A model generated the notes under the pieces. It worked only from the letters and a program-made list of their open reading frames with translations. It ran no database searches and was not told where the DNA came from. From Actinophytocola xinjiangensis (GTDB lineage Bacteria; Actinomycetota; Actinomycetes; Mycobacteriales; Pseudonocardiaceae): a DNA stretch of 64,000 bases. The DNA lies in contig NZ_MSIF01000002.1 in NCBI RefSeq assembly GCF_001921215.1, forward strand, positions 372,001 to 436,000, given 5' to 3'. Shown piece after piece: positions 25,761 through 35,589 of this stretch; position 1 is the first letter of the stretch; each line of letters starts with the position of its first letter. A program made the position numbers and the translations under genes.

Positions 25761-27404
25761 TTGACCGCATTCACCTCGATCGCTCGGCATGCCGGCCCGT
25801 GGTTGCCGGTGATCGGAGTCTCGGCGCTGGCCGGAACGCTGGGCATGCTGGCGCTGCCGATCGTGCTCGGCCGGGCCGTCGACGCCCTGGTGTCTGGTGT
25901 GGACAGTGGGTTGTGGATCGGGCTGGCCGCGGGGCTGGTCGTGCTCGGGCTCGCGACCGACCTGACCGACGCGTTCGCCGGGACCGCGTGCGTGGCCGGC
26001 ACCACGGCGTGGCTGCGGGAACGGCTGGTGCGCCGGGTGCTGGCCGCCGGCGAGTCCGGCCGGCGCGGGCTGGACACCGGCGACCTCGTCGGCCGGGTGT
26101 CGGGCAACGCGGCGGAGGCCGCGCAGGCCGGACCGAGCGTGGTGACCGTCGGCACCGCGCTGCTGCCGCCGGTCGGCAGCCTGGCGCTGCTGACCTACCT
26201 GGACGTGTGGCTGGCCGTGGCGTTCCTCGCCGGGGTGGCGCTGGTCGGGGTGGTGCTGCGGACGTTCACCCGGCGAACCGCCGAGGTGATCACCGCGTAC
26301 CTGGAGGTGCAGGGCCGGCTGGCCGCGCGGCTGAGCGAATCGCTGACCGGCGCCCGCACGATCGCCGCCGCCGGGACCGTCGAGCGGGAGCGGGAGCGGG
26401 TGCTCGAACCGCTGCCCGAGCTGCACGCGCAGGGCCGGCGCACCTGGCAGGTGCTGGCCAGCTCGGCCGCCCAGGGCGCGGTCGCCGGGCCGCTGGTGCT
26501 GGTGGCGGTGCTGGCCACGGGTGGACTCGGCCTTTATCACGGGCGGATCACGCCGGGGGAGTTGTTCGCGGCCGGCCAGTACGCGCTGCTCGGCGCCGGC
26601 CTCGGTGGCCTGACCGGGGTGTTCTCCCGCCTCGCCCGGGCCAGGGCGGGCGCGGCCAGGGCCGGCGAGGTCCTCGATGTGCCCGTACCCCCGCACGGCC
26701 AGGCCGTTCTCGGCCCCGGCGCCGGCCGGCTGGAGCTGCGCGGGGTGAGCGTCCGGGCCGGCGAGGTGGCGTTGCTGACCGACGTGGACCTGGACGTCGC
26801 GCCCGGGGCGACGGTCGCGGTGGTCGGCAGGTCGGGGGCCGGCAAGTCCGTGCTGGCGGCGCTGGCCGTCCGCCTGCGCGACCCCGACGAGGGCGAGGTC
26901 CTGCTGGACGGCGTGCCGCTGGCGGCCCTGTCACCCGGCGAGCTGCGGGCGGCCGTCGGCTGCGCGTTCGAACGTCCGGTGCTGGTCGGCGCCACCGTCG
27001 CCGAGGCCATCGACCCCGGTGCCGGGCCGGAGGAGGTCGAGGCGGCGGCGCGGGCCGTGCACGCCCACGACTTCGTCGCCCGCCTGCCCGACGGCTACGC
27101 CACGCCGCTGTCGTCCGCGCCGATGTCCGGCGGTGAACGCCAGCGACTCGGCCTGGCCAGGGCCTGGCGCGCGACCCGCCTGCTGGTGCTGGACGACGCC
27201 ACGTCAAGTCTCGACATGGTCACGGAAATGCACATCACCCACACCCTGACCGAGGGCGACCGCACCCGTCTGGTGGTGACCCACCGGCGGGCGACGGCCG
27301 CCCGCGCCGACCTGGTCCTGTGGCTGGAGAACGGCCGGGTGCGGGCCCTGGCGCCGCACCGGACGCTGTGGGCGGACCAGGACTACCGGAAGGTGTTCGG
27401 ATGA
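25761..27404 (+). CDS. Fused ABC transporter (permease-ATPase) for the lanthipeptide, first subunit
   Basis: 547 residues from a TTG with GGGAG upstream. The N-terminal exporter-type membrane domain has about six helices (residues 10-300). The ATPase domain follows with Walker A GRSGAGKS, signature MSGGERQRLG, Walker B LLVLDDATSSLD and the switch His in VVTHRRA. The Glu normally ending Walker B is Asp here (LDDATS), which often marks a degenerate site in heterodimers. It probably pairs with the next gene product to export the modified peptide, like AmfA/AmfB or RamA/RamB. Confidence 0.9.
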   Translation: MTAFTSIARHAGPWLPVIGVSALAGTLGMLALPIVLGRAVDALVSGVDSGLWIGLAAGLVVLGLATDLTDAFAGTACVAGTTAWLRERLVRRVLAAGESGRRGLDTGDLVGRVSGNAAEAAQAGPSVVTVGTALLPPVGSLALLTYLDVWLAVAFLAGVALVGVVLRTFTRRTAEVITAYLEVQGRLAARLSESLTGARTIAAAGTVERERERVLEPLPELHAQGRRTWQVLASSAAQGAVAGPLVLVAVLATGGLGLYHGRITPGELFAAGQYALLGAGLGGLTGVFSRLARARAGAARAGEVLDVPVPPHGQAVLGPGAGRLELRGVSVRAGEVALLTDVDLDVAPGATVAVVGRSGAGKSVLAALAVRLRDPDEGEVLLDGVPLAALSPGELRAAVGCAFERPVLVGATVAEAIDPGAGPEEVEAAARAVHAHDFVARLPDGYATPLSSAPMSGGERQRLGLARAWRATRLLVLDDATSSLDMVTEMHITHTLTEGDRTRLVVTHRRATAARADLVLWLENGRVRALAPHRTLWADQDYRKVFG

Positions 27405-27429
27405 GACGGCGCTATCTCCTGGCGGCGCG

Positions 27430-29163
27430 ATGAGGCGGGAGATCCGGTTCGCCGCCGGCCAGGTGCGGGCGGGGTCGTTGTGGCGGCTGGGCCTGTGGTC
27501 GCTGCCGGAGGTTCTGCCCACGGCGCTGTCCGGCATCGTCGTGGCGCGCGCGGTGGACGACGGTTTCCTCGCCGGCGACCCGGTTCGGGGACTGGTGTGG
27601 CTGGCGGGGCTGCTGCTGGTGTCGGCCGTCGGCGCGCTCGGAACCCGGATGGTGTTCGGCCACCTCGGCGACGTCACCGAACCCTTCCGCGACGAGCTGG
27701 TGCGCGGGGTCGTCGGTGGGGCGCTGGGCAACGCCGTCGCCGGACGCGGTGACGACGGCGCGCTGGCCAGGCTCACCCGCCAGGTCGAGATCGTGCGGGA
27801 CACGTTCGGCGGCCTGCTGGTGGCCATCCGGGGGTTCGTGGTGACGGCCGTCGCCGTGGTGGTGGGGTCGTTGTCGGTGTCGCCGGTGATCGCCGTACTG
27901 ATCGTGCCGCCGTTCCTCCTCGGGCTGCTCGCGTTCGCGGGGATGCTCGGCCTGGCCGCCGGCCGCCACCGCGTCGCCGTCCTGGCCGACGAGCAGCTCG
28001 CCGCCGTGACGTCCTCGGTGCTCGCCGGAGCCAGGGACGTGACGGCGACCGGAACCGAGGAACACGCCGCCGCCCTGGTCGCCGCGCCGATCGCGGCCCA
28101 GGCCAACGCCGAGCGCCGGCTGGCCGGGGTGGCGGCGCTGCGCACGCTGTGCTTCGCCATCGGCGGGTGGGCGCCGCTGCTGGTGCTGCTGTTCGCCGGC
28201 CGGTGGCTCGTCGACGGCGGCCTGACCGCCGGCGCGCTGATGGGCGGGCTGACGTATGTGCTGTTCGGCCTCCAGCCGGCCCTGCAGAACCTGGTCGGCG
28301 GGGTCGGCGGCAGTGGCCTGCGGTTCGTCGTCACCCTCGGTCGCCTGCTCGACGCCGCCGAACCGCCGCCGTCCGGGCGGCCGGGGGAGCGGGCAAGGTC
28401 GTCACCGGTCGCGAATCCGTCGCCGGGGTCCGGGGCGGGTCGTCGGGAGATCGAGTTGCGGGGGGTCACGTTCGCCTACGGGCCGAGGGCCGAGCCGGTG
28501 CTGCGGGATCTCGACCTGACCGTGCCCGCCGGGGATCACCTGGCGGTCGTCGGGCCGAGTGGGATCGGGAAGTCCACGTTGGTGAGCCTGGTGTGTGGGC
28601 TGGTGGAGCCCGACGCCGGGACGGTCACGGTCGGCGGGATCCCCGCCACCCGGCTGCCACCGGCCGATCGGGTGCTGATCCCGCAGGAGGCGTACGTCTT
28701 CACCGCGACCGTCCGGCGCAACCTCACCTACCTGCACGACGCCTCCCCCGACGAGCTCGACGCGGCGGTGGACGCCGTCGGCGCCCGGCCGCTGCTCGAC
28801 CGTCTCGGCGGCTACGACGCCGACCTCGCGCCGGCCGGGCTGTCGGCCGGGGAGCGGCAGCTGGTGGCGCTGGTGCGGGCCTACCTCGCCCCGGCCCCGA
28901 TCGTCGTGTTGGACGAGGCGACGTGTCATCTCGATCCGGCGGCCGAGCGGGTCGCGGAGGAGGCGTTCGCCGACCGGGGGCGGACGCTGGTCGTGATCGC
29001 GCATCGGATCAGTTCGGCGTTGCGGGCGGGGCGGGTGTTGGTTCTCGATGGAGCCGGGGCCGCGCACGGGGACCACGCGGCGCTCACCGAGAACTCCGCT
29101 CTCTACCGTGAGCTGGTCGGCCACTGGCGCCCGGCCGACGTCCCCGCCCACGCCGGTGGCTGA
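27430..29163 (+). CDS. Fused ABC transporter (permease-ATPase) for the lanthipeptide, second subunit
   Basis: 577 residues. Six membrane helices fill roughly residues 15-300. The ATPase part has Walker A GPSGIGKS, signature LSAGERQL, Walker B IVVLDEATCHLD with the catalytic Glu, and the switch His in VIAHRIS. It thus has the canonical active site lacking in its partner, suggesting an asymmetric heterodimer. It lies 25 bases after the first transporter gene, in the same operon as the synthetase and precursor. There is no C39 peptidase domain, so leader removal must be done elsewhere. Confidence 0.9.
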   Translation: MRREIRFAAGQVRAGSLWRLGLWSLPEVLPTALSGIVVARAVDDGFLAGDPVRGLVWLAGLLLVSAVGALGTRMVFGHLGDVTEPFRDELVRGVVGGALGNAVAGRGDDGALARLTRQVEIVRDTFGGLLVAIRGFVVTAVAVVVGSLSVSPVIAVLIVPPFLLGLLAFAGMLGLAAGRHRVAVLADEQLAAVTSSVLAGARDVTATGTEEHAAALVAAPIAAQANAERRLAGVAALRTLCFAIGGWAPLLVLLFAGRWLVDGGLTAGALMGGLTYVLFGLQPALQNLVGGVGGSGLRFVVTLGRLLDAAEPPPSGRPGERARSSPVANPSPGSGAGRREIELRGVTFAYGPRAEPVLRDLDLTVPAGDHLAVVGPSGIGKSTLVSLVCGLVEPDAGTVTVGGIPATRLPPADRVLIPQEAYVFTATVRRNLTYLHDASPDELDAAVDAVGARPLLDRLGGYDADLAPAGLSAGERQLVALVRAYLAPAPIVVLDEATCHLDPAAERVAEEAFADRGRTLVVIAHRISSALRAGRVLVLDGAGAAHGDHAALTENSALYRELVGHWRPADVPAHAGG

Positions 29164-29168
29164 GGCGG

Positions 29169-29813
29169 TCACAACCAGCCGGACTCCCGCGCGATGCGGA
29201 TGGCGTCGATCCTGGTGCGGGCGCCGGCCTTGCTCATGGCGCTGGACAGGTAGTTGCGCACGGTGCCCTGCGACAGCGACAGCTGCTTGGCGATCTCCGG
29301 CCCGCTGGCCCCGTCGGCCGCCAGCCGCAGGACGTGCCGTTCCCGTGGTGTGAACGGGTTGCGGGCGGCGCCGAGCGCGGCCACCAACAGGTTGCTGTCG
29401 ATCACCGTGCCGCCCCTGGCGACCCCGCGGATCGCCGACAGCAGGCGGGCGGTCGGGGCGTTGCGGTCGATCAGGCCGGGAATGTCGGCCGCCAACAGGT
29501 GCTTGAGCAGCCCGGGCGGCTTGGCGGAGGTCAACGCCACGATCTGGCAGTCCGGCAGCCGCCGGCGCAACTCGTACACGGTCGACGGATCCGCGGACTG
29601 CGCGGCGTCGGCCGACACCACCGCCACGTCCGGGCGCAGTCGCTGCGCCACCGACACCACCTTGAGGTCACACTTCAGGTCGGCCACGACCTCGATGTCC
29701 TCCTCGTCGCCGAGGATGCTGGCCAGCGCCGTGCGCAGCAGCCGCATGTCCTCGGCGATCAACACTCGGATGGTGCCGGTGTGCGTCCGCGCCTCTGCGT
29801 GACGTAATGCCAT
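29169..29813 (-). CDS. RamR/AmfR-like LuxR-type regulator with an atypical receiver domain
   Basis: 214 residues from the ATG at 29813, which has GGAGG five bases upstream. The receiver domain keeps the acidic pair (E21 D22) and T95-S96. At the phospho-acceptor position of the PDVAVV strand there is S67 instead of Asp, and the conserved Lys is R117. The C-terminal LuxR helix-turn-helix is clear (ASGPEIAKQLSLSQGTVRNY). By position next to lanKC-lanA-ABC it should activate the operon, as RamR does. The receiver is probably not phosphorylated in the usual way. The gene converges on the second ABC gene, leaving five bases. Confidence 0.88.
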   Translation of the reverse strand: MALRHAEARTHTGTIRVLIAEDMRLLRTALASILGDEEDIEVVADLKCDLKVVSVAQRLRPDVAVVSADAAQSADPSTVYELRRRLPDCQIVALTSAKPPGLLKHLLAADIPGLIDRNAPTARLLSAIRGVARGGTVIDSNLLVAALGAARNPFTPRERHVLRLAADGASGPEIAKQLSLSQGTVRNYLSSAMSKAGARTRIDAIRIARESGWL

Positions 29814-30202
29814 TCGAACCTCCGTCGGCTGGATCACCTTCCTATTAATTGTCATCATCGCTCATATTCTTGTTACAGGATGTACTCAGTTGGAGTAGCG
29901 CTCATCCAGGGTATTTCTGCGATTTCTTGTTGCTGCTCCGGATGGAGTGGTTGTGCCGGGAATGGTTGTGGTGGCAGTGTTTTCGGCGCGTGCGAATTGG
30001 GTAATCTACTCCCCGCATGAGCCCGTTGTCGGGCGTTCACCCGAGTGGATCAATTCGGCAAGTCCTGCACTGGTTCCGTCATTGGAGACGACTGTGTCCG
30101 TGACGGTCGGGTCGCGCGGCGCGACAGGCCAGCGGACGCTGCTCGGTTGCGTCGGGGGGCGGACATAGACTGGCGGCTCCCCGACCCGAGGAGCGATCAG
30201 GC
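29814..30202. other. 389-base AT-richer intergenic region between the lanthipeptide locus and the herA operon
   Basis: No convincing gene is present. Short open frames lack ribosome sites or coding character. The first ~200 bases, upstream of the RamR-like gene, are clearly lower in GC than the rest of the window (for example CCTATTAATTGTCATCATCG near 29841). This suits a regulated divergent promoter region. A GAGGAG site at 30187-30192 serves the herA-like gene. Confidence 0.5.
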
Positions 30203-31990
30203 GTGACCCAGCCGAACCCCAACGGGGCTGTGCGTACCGGGCCTGACCAGGGCGAAGTCCCGGTGGGGCTGGTGGTGGGTACGGTCGCCGCCAGTCCGTT
30301 GGAGTTCTCGGTGGGGGTGGCGCCGGGGCAGTTCCTGCAGTTGGACGACGTGGTGGCCACCACTCGGGAGCTGCCGGACGGGACGCAGGTGCGGATCGCC
30401 GGTGTGGTGACCAACGTGGAGGCGGGGCATGAGGGGGCGCGGTTCGCCTCCGATGTTTTTCTCATCCAGCAGGGGGCGTTGCCGGCCGAGGTCAGTGAGG
30501 TGGCGGAGGTCACGGTCACCCGCGTCGAGCCCGAGGTGTACGTGCCGCCCCGGCCCGGGGCGGCGGTGCGGCGGGCCACCGGAGCGGAGCGGGACTCCGC
30601 CCTCTACTTCGACACCATGGCGGACGCGAAGTTGCCGGTGGGACTGGGGCGGGACGGGCAACCGGTTTATCTCAACTTCGAGTTCGTGGACGGCACGCGC
30701 GGTGGTCACGTGTCGATCTCGGGGGTTTCCGGGATCGCCACCAAGACCTCGTTCGCGACCTTTCTGCTGCACTCGATCTTCAACTCGGGGGTGTTGCACG
30801 GGGAGGCCCACAACACCAAGGCCCTCATCTTCAGCGTCAAGGGTGAGGACCTGCTGTTCCTCGACTACGGCAACTCCCGGTTGACCGAGGAGTTCCGGGC
30901 GCGGTACGGGCTGCTGGGCCTGCCGGCCACCTCGTTCCGCAACGTCCAGGTGTTCGCGCCGCCCCGGCCGGGGGATCCCAGCGGGACGCCCGACGTCCGC
31001 GCCCGCGACAAGGCGGTCTCTCCCTTCTACTGGACGCTCGCGGAGTTCTGTGAGCAGGAGCTGATGCCGTTCGTCTTCGCCGACGGGGAGGACGAGCGCA
31101 GCCAGTACACGATGCTCATCGGGCAGGTGGCGGCCCGGCTGCGCCGGGACCACACCAGGGTCGGGGCCGACGGGGCGGTCAGCATCTCCGGCGTCGACCC
31201 GGGGCGTGGGGGGCAGCTGCGCAGCTTCGACCAGCTCGTCGGGCTGATCGAGGACGAGCTGCTCGACGAGGACACGCGGCGGGACTGGGTCGCCGGCTCG
31301 ACCTCCACCGGCAGTGTCAACGCGTTCCTGCGGCGGCTGCGGTCGGCCGTGCGCCCGCTGTCGACGATCATCCGGGCCGATCTCAAGGACCGGGGCGACC
31401 GGTCGCTGACCACCTCGCAGGCCCAGGTCACCGTGGTCGACCTGCACAACCTTCCCGACCGGGCGCAGCGGTTCGTCGTCGGTGTCTCGCTGCGCCAGGA
31501 GTTCCGGCGCAAGGAGGAGCAGGGCACCGCCCGCCCGCTCATGTTCATCGTGCTGGACGAGTTGAACAAGTACGCGCCCCGGGACGGGGACAGCCCCATC
31601 AAGCAGATCCTGCTCGACGTCGCCGAGCGCGGGCGGTCGCTGGGGGTCATCCTCATCGGCGCGCAGCAGACCGCCAGCGAGGTCGAGCGGCGCATCGTCG
31701 CCAACTGCTCCATCCGGGTCGCCGGGCGGCTGGACCCCGCCGAGGCGTCGCGGCCCGAGTACGGCTACCTGCCACCCGCCCAGCGGCAGCGCGCGACGAT
31801 CGCCAAGCCGGGCACCATGTTCGTCTCCCAGCCCGACATCCCGGTGCCGCTGGCCATCGAGTTCCCCTTCCCCGCGTGGGCCACCCGCTCGTCGGAGAAG
31901 GGCACCTGGAACGGCGTCGACACCGGCCCCGCCACCCCCGACGACCCGTTCGCCGGGATCGACACCGACGACGACCCGCCCCCGTTCTGA
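30203..31990 (+). CDS. herA: HerA-like ATP-dependent DNA translocase
   Basis: 595 residues. An N-terminal beta-barrel region (about 20-115, as in the HAS-barrel of HerA) precedes a FtsK/HerA-type ATPase core. The P-loop is unusual: SGVSGIATKTS, one residue longer than GxxxxGKT and with Thr before Lys. Walker B is LMFIVLDELNKYAP and the later GVILIGAQQTASEVERRIVANCSIRVAGR fits the sensor/arginine region of HerA. It starts an operon with sbcD, sbcC and a NurA-like nuclease, the gene set that resects DNA ends in archaea. It should form a hexamer that pumps DNA to the nuclease. Confidence 0.82.
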   Translation: MTQPNPNGAVRTGPDQGEVPVGLVVGTVAASPLEFSVGVAPGQFLQLDDVVATTRELPDGTQVRIAGVVTNVEAGHEGARFASDVFLIQQGALPAEVSEVAEVTVTRVEPEVYVPPRPGAAVRRATGAERDSALYFDTMADAKLPVGLGRDGQPVYLNFEFVDGTRGGHVSISGVSGIATKTSFATFLLHSIFNSGVLHGEAHNTKALIFSVKGEDLLFLDYGNSRLTEEFRARYGLLGLPATSFRNVQVFAPPRPGDPSGTPDVRARDKAVSPFYWTLAEFCEQELMPFVFADGEDERSQYTMLIGQVAARLRRDHTRVGADGAVSISGVDPGRGGQLRSFDQLVGLIEDELLDEDTRRDWVAGSTSTGSVNAFLRRLRSAVRPLSTIIRADLKDRGDRSLTTSQAQVTVVDLHNLPDRAQRFVVGVSLRQEFRRKEEQGTARPLMFIVLDELNKYAPRDGDSPIKQILLDVAERGRSLGVILIGAQQTASEVERRIVANCSIRVAGRLDPAEASRPEYGYLPPAQRQRATIAKPGTMFVSQPDIPVPLAIEFPFPAWATRSSEKGTWNGVDTGPATPDDPFAGIDTDDDPPPF

Positions 31991-31998
31991 GGAGGCAC

Positions 31999-33144
31999 AT
32001 GAAGATCCTGCACACCGCCGACTGGCACGTCGGCAAGGTGCTGAAGAACCAGCCGCGCATCGACGAGCAGAAAACCGTCCTGCGTCACCTGGTGCGCGTC
32101 GCGCAGGAGGAGGACGTCGACCTGGTCGTCGTCGCCGGGGACCTGTTCGAGACCTCCGCGCCGAGTCCGCAGGCCCAGGGCCTGGTCATGCACACGCTCA
32201 TGGCACTGCGCGCCGAAGGGCGGCACGTCGTCGTGCTGGCCGGCAACCATGACAGCTCGCGGCTGGTGCACGAGGTGTACCGGCCGGTACTGGGCGAACT
32301 CGGCCTGCACGTCATCGGCACGCCGCAGCGCCCCGACCGGGGCGGCACCACCACCATCGACACCCGCTCCGGGGAGCGGGCCGTCGTCGCCGCGCTGCCG
32401 TTCCTGTCCCACCGCTACGCGGTGCGCGCCGCCGAGGTGCTGCTGCACGACCCGTCGCGGCACAACCAGGACTACGCCAACCGCGTGCGAGCCATCATCT
32501 CGGTGCTGTGCCAGGGTTTCACGCCCGACACCGTCAACGTCGCCACCACCCACGCCACCCTGCTCGGTGGCCGCTGGGGCGGCGGCGAACGCGCCGTGCA
32601 GACCCTGCTCGGCTACGAGATCCCGCCGGACACCTTCCCGGTCACCACCCACTACGCCGCGCTGGGCCACCTGCACCGCTACCAGCAGATCGACGGCCCC
32701 TGCCCGATCGCCTACTCCGGGTCGCCGATCGCGCTGGACTTCGGCGAGGAGGCCAACGAGCCGGTCGCGCTGGTCGTGCACGCCACCCCGGACAGCCGCG
32801 CCCAGATCCGCCCGGTGCCGCTGGTCGGCGGGCGGCCGCTGCGCACGCTGCGCGGCACCCTCGACGAGGTCGTCGCCGCCGGGGAGCAGGCCGGCGAGGC
32901 CTACCTGCGGGTCATCCTCACCCAGAAGGCCAGTGCCGGGCTCGCCGACCAGGTCCGGGACAAGCTGCCGAACACGCTCGACGTGCAGATCGACGAGAAG
33001 TTCCGTGCCCGCGCGGACACCAGGGTCACCCGCTCGCGGATCGGCCGCTCACCGACCGACCTGTTCGCCGACTTCCTGTCCGAACGGGAGATCGACGACC
33101 CCCGTCTCGGCGCCATGTTCGCCGAACTGCTGGAGGAGGCCTGA
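31999..33144 (+). CDS. sbcD: DNA double-strand break repair nuclease SbcD (Mre11 family)
   Basis: 381 residues with AGGAGG upstream. All metallophosphoesterase motifs are present: HTADWHVGK (about residues 5-13), VVVAGDLFE, LAGNHDSSR, TTHATL and LGHLHRYQQI. The C-terminal part matches the capping region. With SbcC it forms an ATP-dependent exo- and endonuclease that opens hairpins and protein-blocked ends. It starts eight bases after herA and overlaps the sbcC start by one base. Confidence 0.95.
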   Translation: MKILHTADWHVGKVLKNQPRIDEQKTVLRHLVRVAQEEDVDLVVVAGDLFETSAPSPQAQGLVMHTLMALRAEGRHVVVLAGNHDSSRLVHEVYRPVLGELGLHVIGTPQRPDRGGTTTIDTRSGERAVVAALPFLSHRYAVRAAEVLLHDPSRHNQDYANRVRAIISVLCQGFTPDTVNVATTHATLLGGRWGGGERAVQTLLGYEIPPDTFPVTTHYAALGHLHRYQQIDGPCPIAYSGSPIALDFGEEANEPVALVVHATPDSRAQIRPVPLVGGRPLRTLRGTLDEVVAAGEQAGEAYLRVILTQKASAGLADQVRDKLPNTLDVQIDEKFRARADTRVTRSRIGRSPTDLFADFLSEREIDDPRLGAMFAELLEEA

Positions 33145-35579
33145 TGCGCCCGCTGCGGCTGATGTTCGAGGGCTTCGGCAGCTACCGCGAGGTCACCGAC
33201 GTCCACCTGTCCGATGTGGACTTCTTCGTCCTCACCGGACCGACCGGGGCCGGCAAGTCGACGGTCATCGACGCGCTGTGCTTCGCGCTCTACGGCACGG
33301 TTCCCCGCTGGGGCAAGAAGGACGCCATCCGCAACGCGCTCGCGCCGTCGGTCAACGAGGGCCGGGTGTGCCTGGTGTTCGAGGCCGCCGGCGGCCGGTA
33401 CGCGGCGGTGCGGCTGCTGCGCCGCTCCGCGCAGGGCACCGTGCAGACCAAGGAGGCGCGGCTGGACCGGCTCGACGACGCCGTGGCGCCCGACGCCGAG
33501 CTGACCACGATCCTGGAGGCGGTCGCCGAGTCGGTCGCCGAGGGCGACAAGGTCACCGGCGCGGTCGGGGAGCTGCTGGGCATCGGCTACGAGCAGTTCA
33601 CCCAGTGTGTCGTGCTGCCCCAGGGCCGGTTCGCCGAGTTCCTGCACGCCAAACCCGGTGACCGGCAGGACCTGCTGATCCAGCTGCTGGCCTACGCGGT
33701 CTACGAGAACGCCGGGCAGCGGGCGCGGGAGCGCGCCAAGGTCGCCACCGGCAAGCTGGAGATGGCCCAGAAACGGCTCGGTGAACTGGGCACGGTCACC
33801 GACGACGTGGTCGCCGCCGCCAGCCGCAAGGTCCGCGAACTCGCCGACCTGGAGTCCACCGTGGAGGAAGCGGTGGACCGGATGGCCGAGCTGCGCACGA
33901 AGTGGACCGAGGCGAACACCGTCGCCCTGAGGGTCCGCGACCAGGACCGGGCACTGGGCGAGCTGCGCCAGCCCGGCGACGTCGTCGACCTGGCCGCCCG
34001 GCTGACGCTGGCCGACGAGGAGATCGCCCGCCGCGCCGAGGAACGGGTCGCCGCCGAGAAGGTCGAGGCGGAGGCCGAGGCCACCCGCACCGGCCTGCCC
34101 GACCCCGCCGCCCTGCAACGGTGGCGCGCCGCCCACACCCGCTCGGCCACCCTCACCGGCCGGCTCGAACGCCTGGAGACCGACGCCACCGCCGCCGAGT
34201 CCGCCGAGGACACCGCCGCCGCCGGGTTCGCCGCCGCCGAACGCGCGCTGGCCGACGCCGAGACCACCAGCGCCGAGGCCGACCGGGCGCACCGCGCGGT
34301 CGCCCTGGCCGCCGACCTCGCCGAAGGCGAACCGTGCCCGGTGTGCCGCCAGCAGGTCACCGACCTGCCCCACCACGAGGTTCCGGCCGACGTTGACACC
34401 GCCCGCGACGCGGTGAGAACGGCGAAAGCCCAGGTCAGCGCCCGGCGCCGGGCCCACGCCGAGGCCAGCAAGGCCACCGCGTCGGCCCGCGCGGAACTCA
34501 CCGCCGCGCACCGCCAGGCGCAGGACCTGGCCGCCGAACTGCGCGACGCGCCGCCCCCGGCCGAGGTCGACGAGGCGCTGACCCGCCGGGAGGCGGCCGA
34601 CGCGGCTCTCGAACGGGCCCGCGCCGCGGTCCGCTCGGCCCGGCGCGCCGAGGAGGACGCCACCCGCCGGCGCACCGCGCTGGTCGAGGAGGAGCGGGCC
34701 GCCTGGTCGGCGCTGCGCGCCAGCCGCGACCAGTTCGTCGCGCTCGGCGTGCCGCCGGTGGAGGGCACCGACCTGGCCGCCGGCTGGCAGGGCCTGCTCG
34801 ACTGGGCGCGGACCCAGCGCGCGGAGCTGTCCGGGCGGGTCACCGAGCTGGAACGGGCCGAGGACGAGCTGCGCACCGAGGGCAGCGCGGTGCGCTCGGC
34901 GCTGACCGAGACGCTGGACGCGCACGGCATCGTGCTGCCCCGCGACGGCAAACCGGACGTGCTGCTGGCCGCGCACCAGGCCGAGGCCCGCCGCGACCTC
35001 GACGACCTGGTGGCCCGCCGCTCCCGGTCGGCCGCGCTCGCCGAGGAGGTGGAGCGCTTCCGGGAGGAGGAGCAGGTCGCCCGGATGCTGGGGAACCTGT
35101 TGAAGTCCAACGGTTTCGAGGCGTGGCTGTGCGCGGAGGCGTTGGACTCGCTGGTGACCGAGGCGTCGGAGATCCTGTTGCAGCTCTCCGGCGGCCAGTA
35201 CGAGCTGGTCCGCGCCGAACGCAACGAGCTGGTGGTGCTCGACCACAACGACGCCGGCACCCGCCGCCCGGTCAACACGCTCTCCGGCGGGGAGACCTTC
35301 CAGGCCTCGCTGGCGCTCGCGTTGGCACTGTCCCACCAGGTCGTTGGCCTCTCCGGCGGCAAGCGCGACCTCAACTCGATGTTCCTCGACGAGGGTTTCG
35401 GCACGCTCGACGAGGCCACCCTGGACACCGTGGCGGCCACCCTGGAGCGGCTCGCCCAGGAGACCGACCGGATGGTGGGGATCGTGACGCACGTGCCGGC
35501 GCTGGCCGAACGGGTCCCGGTGCAGTTCGCCGTCACCCGCGACGGCGCGTCGTCGCGACTGCGGCGGGTCGAGGTGTGA
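33144..35579 (+). CDS. sbcC: SMC-like ATPase SbcC (Rad50 family)
   Basis: 811 residues. Walker A GPTGAGKS near residue 32, then long Ala/Glu/Arg-rich coiled coils interrupted by the zinc-hook CPVC (in [11 protein letters not shown], about residue 400). The C-terminal ATPase half has the signature [19 protein letters not shown] and Walker [17 protein letters not shown]. It is somewhat short for SbcC, so the coiled coils are reduced. It is the ATP-driven clamp of the SbcCD nuclease. The ATG overlaps the sbcD stop (TGATG). Confidence 0.95.
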   Translation: MRPLRLMFEGFGSYREVTDVHLSDVDFFVLTGPTGAGKSTVIDALCFALYGTVPRWGKKDAIRNALAPSVNEGRVCLVFEAAGGRYAAVRLLRRSAQGTVQTKEARLDRLDDAVAPDAELTTILEAVAESVAEGDKVTGAVGELLGIGYEQFTQCVVLPQGRFAEFLHAKPGDRQDLLIQLLAYAVYENAGQRARERAKVATGKLEMAQKRLGELGTVTDDVVAAASRKVRELADLESTVEEAVDRMAELRTKWTEANTVALRVRDQDRALGELRQPGDVVDLAARLTLADEEIARRAEERVAAEKVEAEAEATRTGLPDPAALQRWRAAHTRSATLTGRLERLETDATAAESAEDTAAAGFAAAERALADAETTSAEADRAHRAVALAADLAEGEPCPVCRQQVTDLPHHEVPADVDTARDAVRTAKAQVSARRRAHAEASKATASARAELTAAHRQAQDLAAELRDAPPPAEVDEALTRREAADAALERARAAVRSARRAEEDATRRRTALVEEERAAWSALRASRDQFVALGVPPVEGTDLAAGWQGLLDWARTQRAELSGRVTELERAEDELRTEGSAVRSALTETLDAHGIVLPRDGKPDVLLAAHQAEARRDLDDLVARRSRSAALAEEVERFREEEQVARMLGNLLKSNGFEAWLCAEALDSLVTEASEILLQLSGGQYELVRAERNELVVLDHNDAGTRRPVNTLSGGETFQASLALALALSHQVVGLSGGKRDLNSMFLDEGFGTLDEATLDTVAATLERLAQETDRMVGIVTHVPALAERVPVQFAVTRDGASSRLRRVEV

Positions 35580-35589
35580 TGGTGAGGCC

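Noticed and set aside
22731-26696. A 1321-residue open frame on the minus strand across the lanthipeptide genes
   Set aside because: It is antisense to lanKC, lanA and the first ABC gene, all of which carry clear family motifs. No motif is seen in the antisense product.
29947-30168. A 73-residue plus-strand frame upstream of the herA-like gene
   Set aside because: It lacks a ribosome site and coding character and lies in a probable promoter region.
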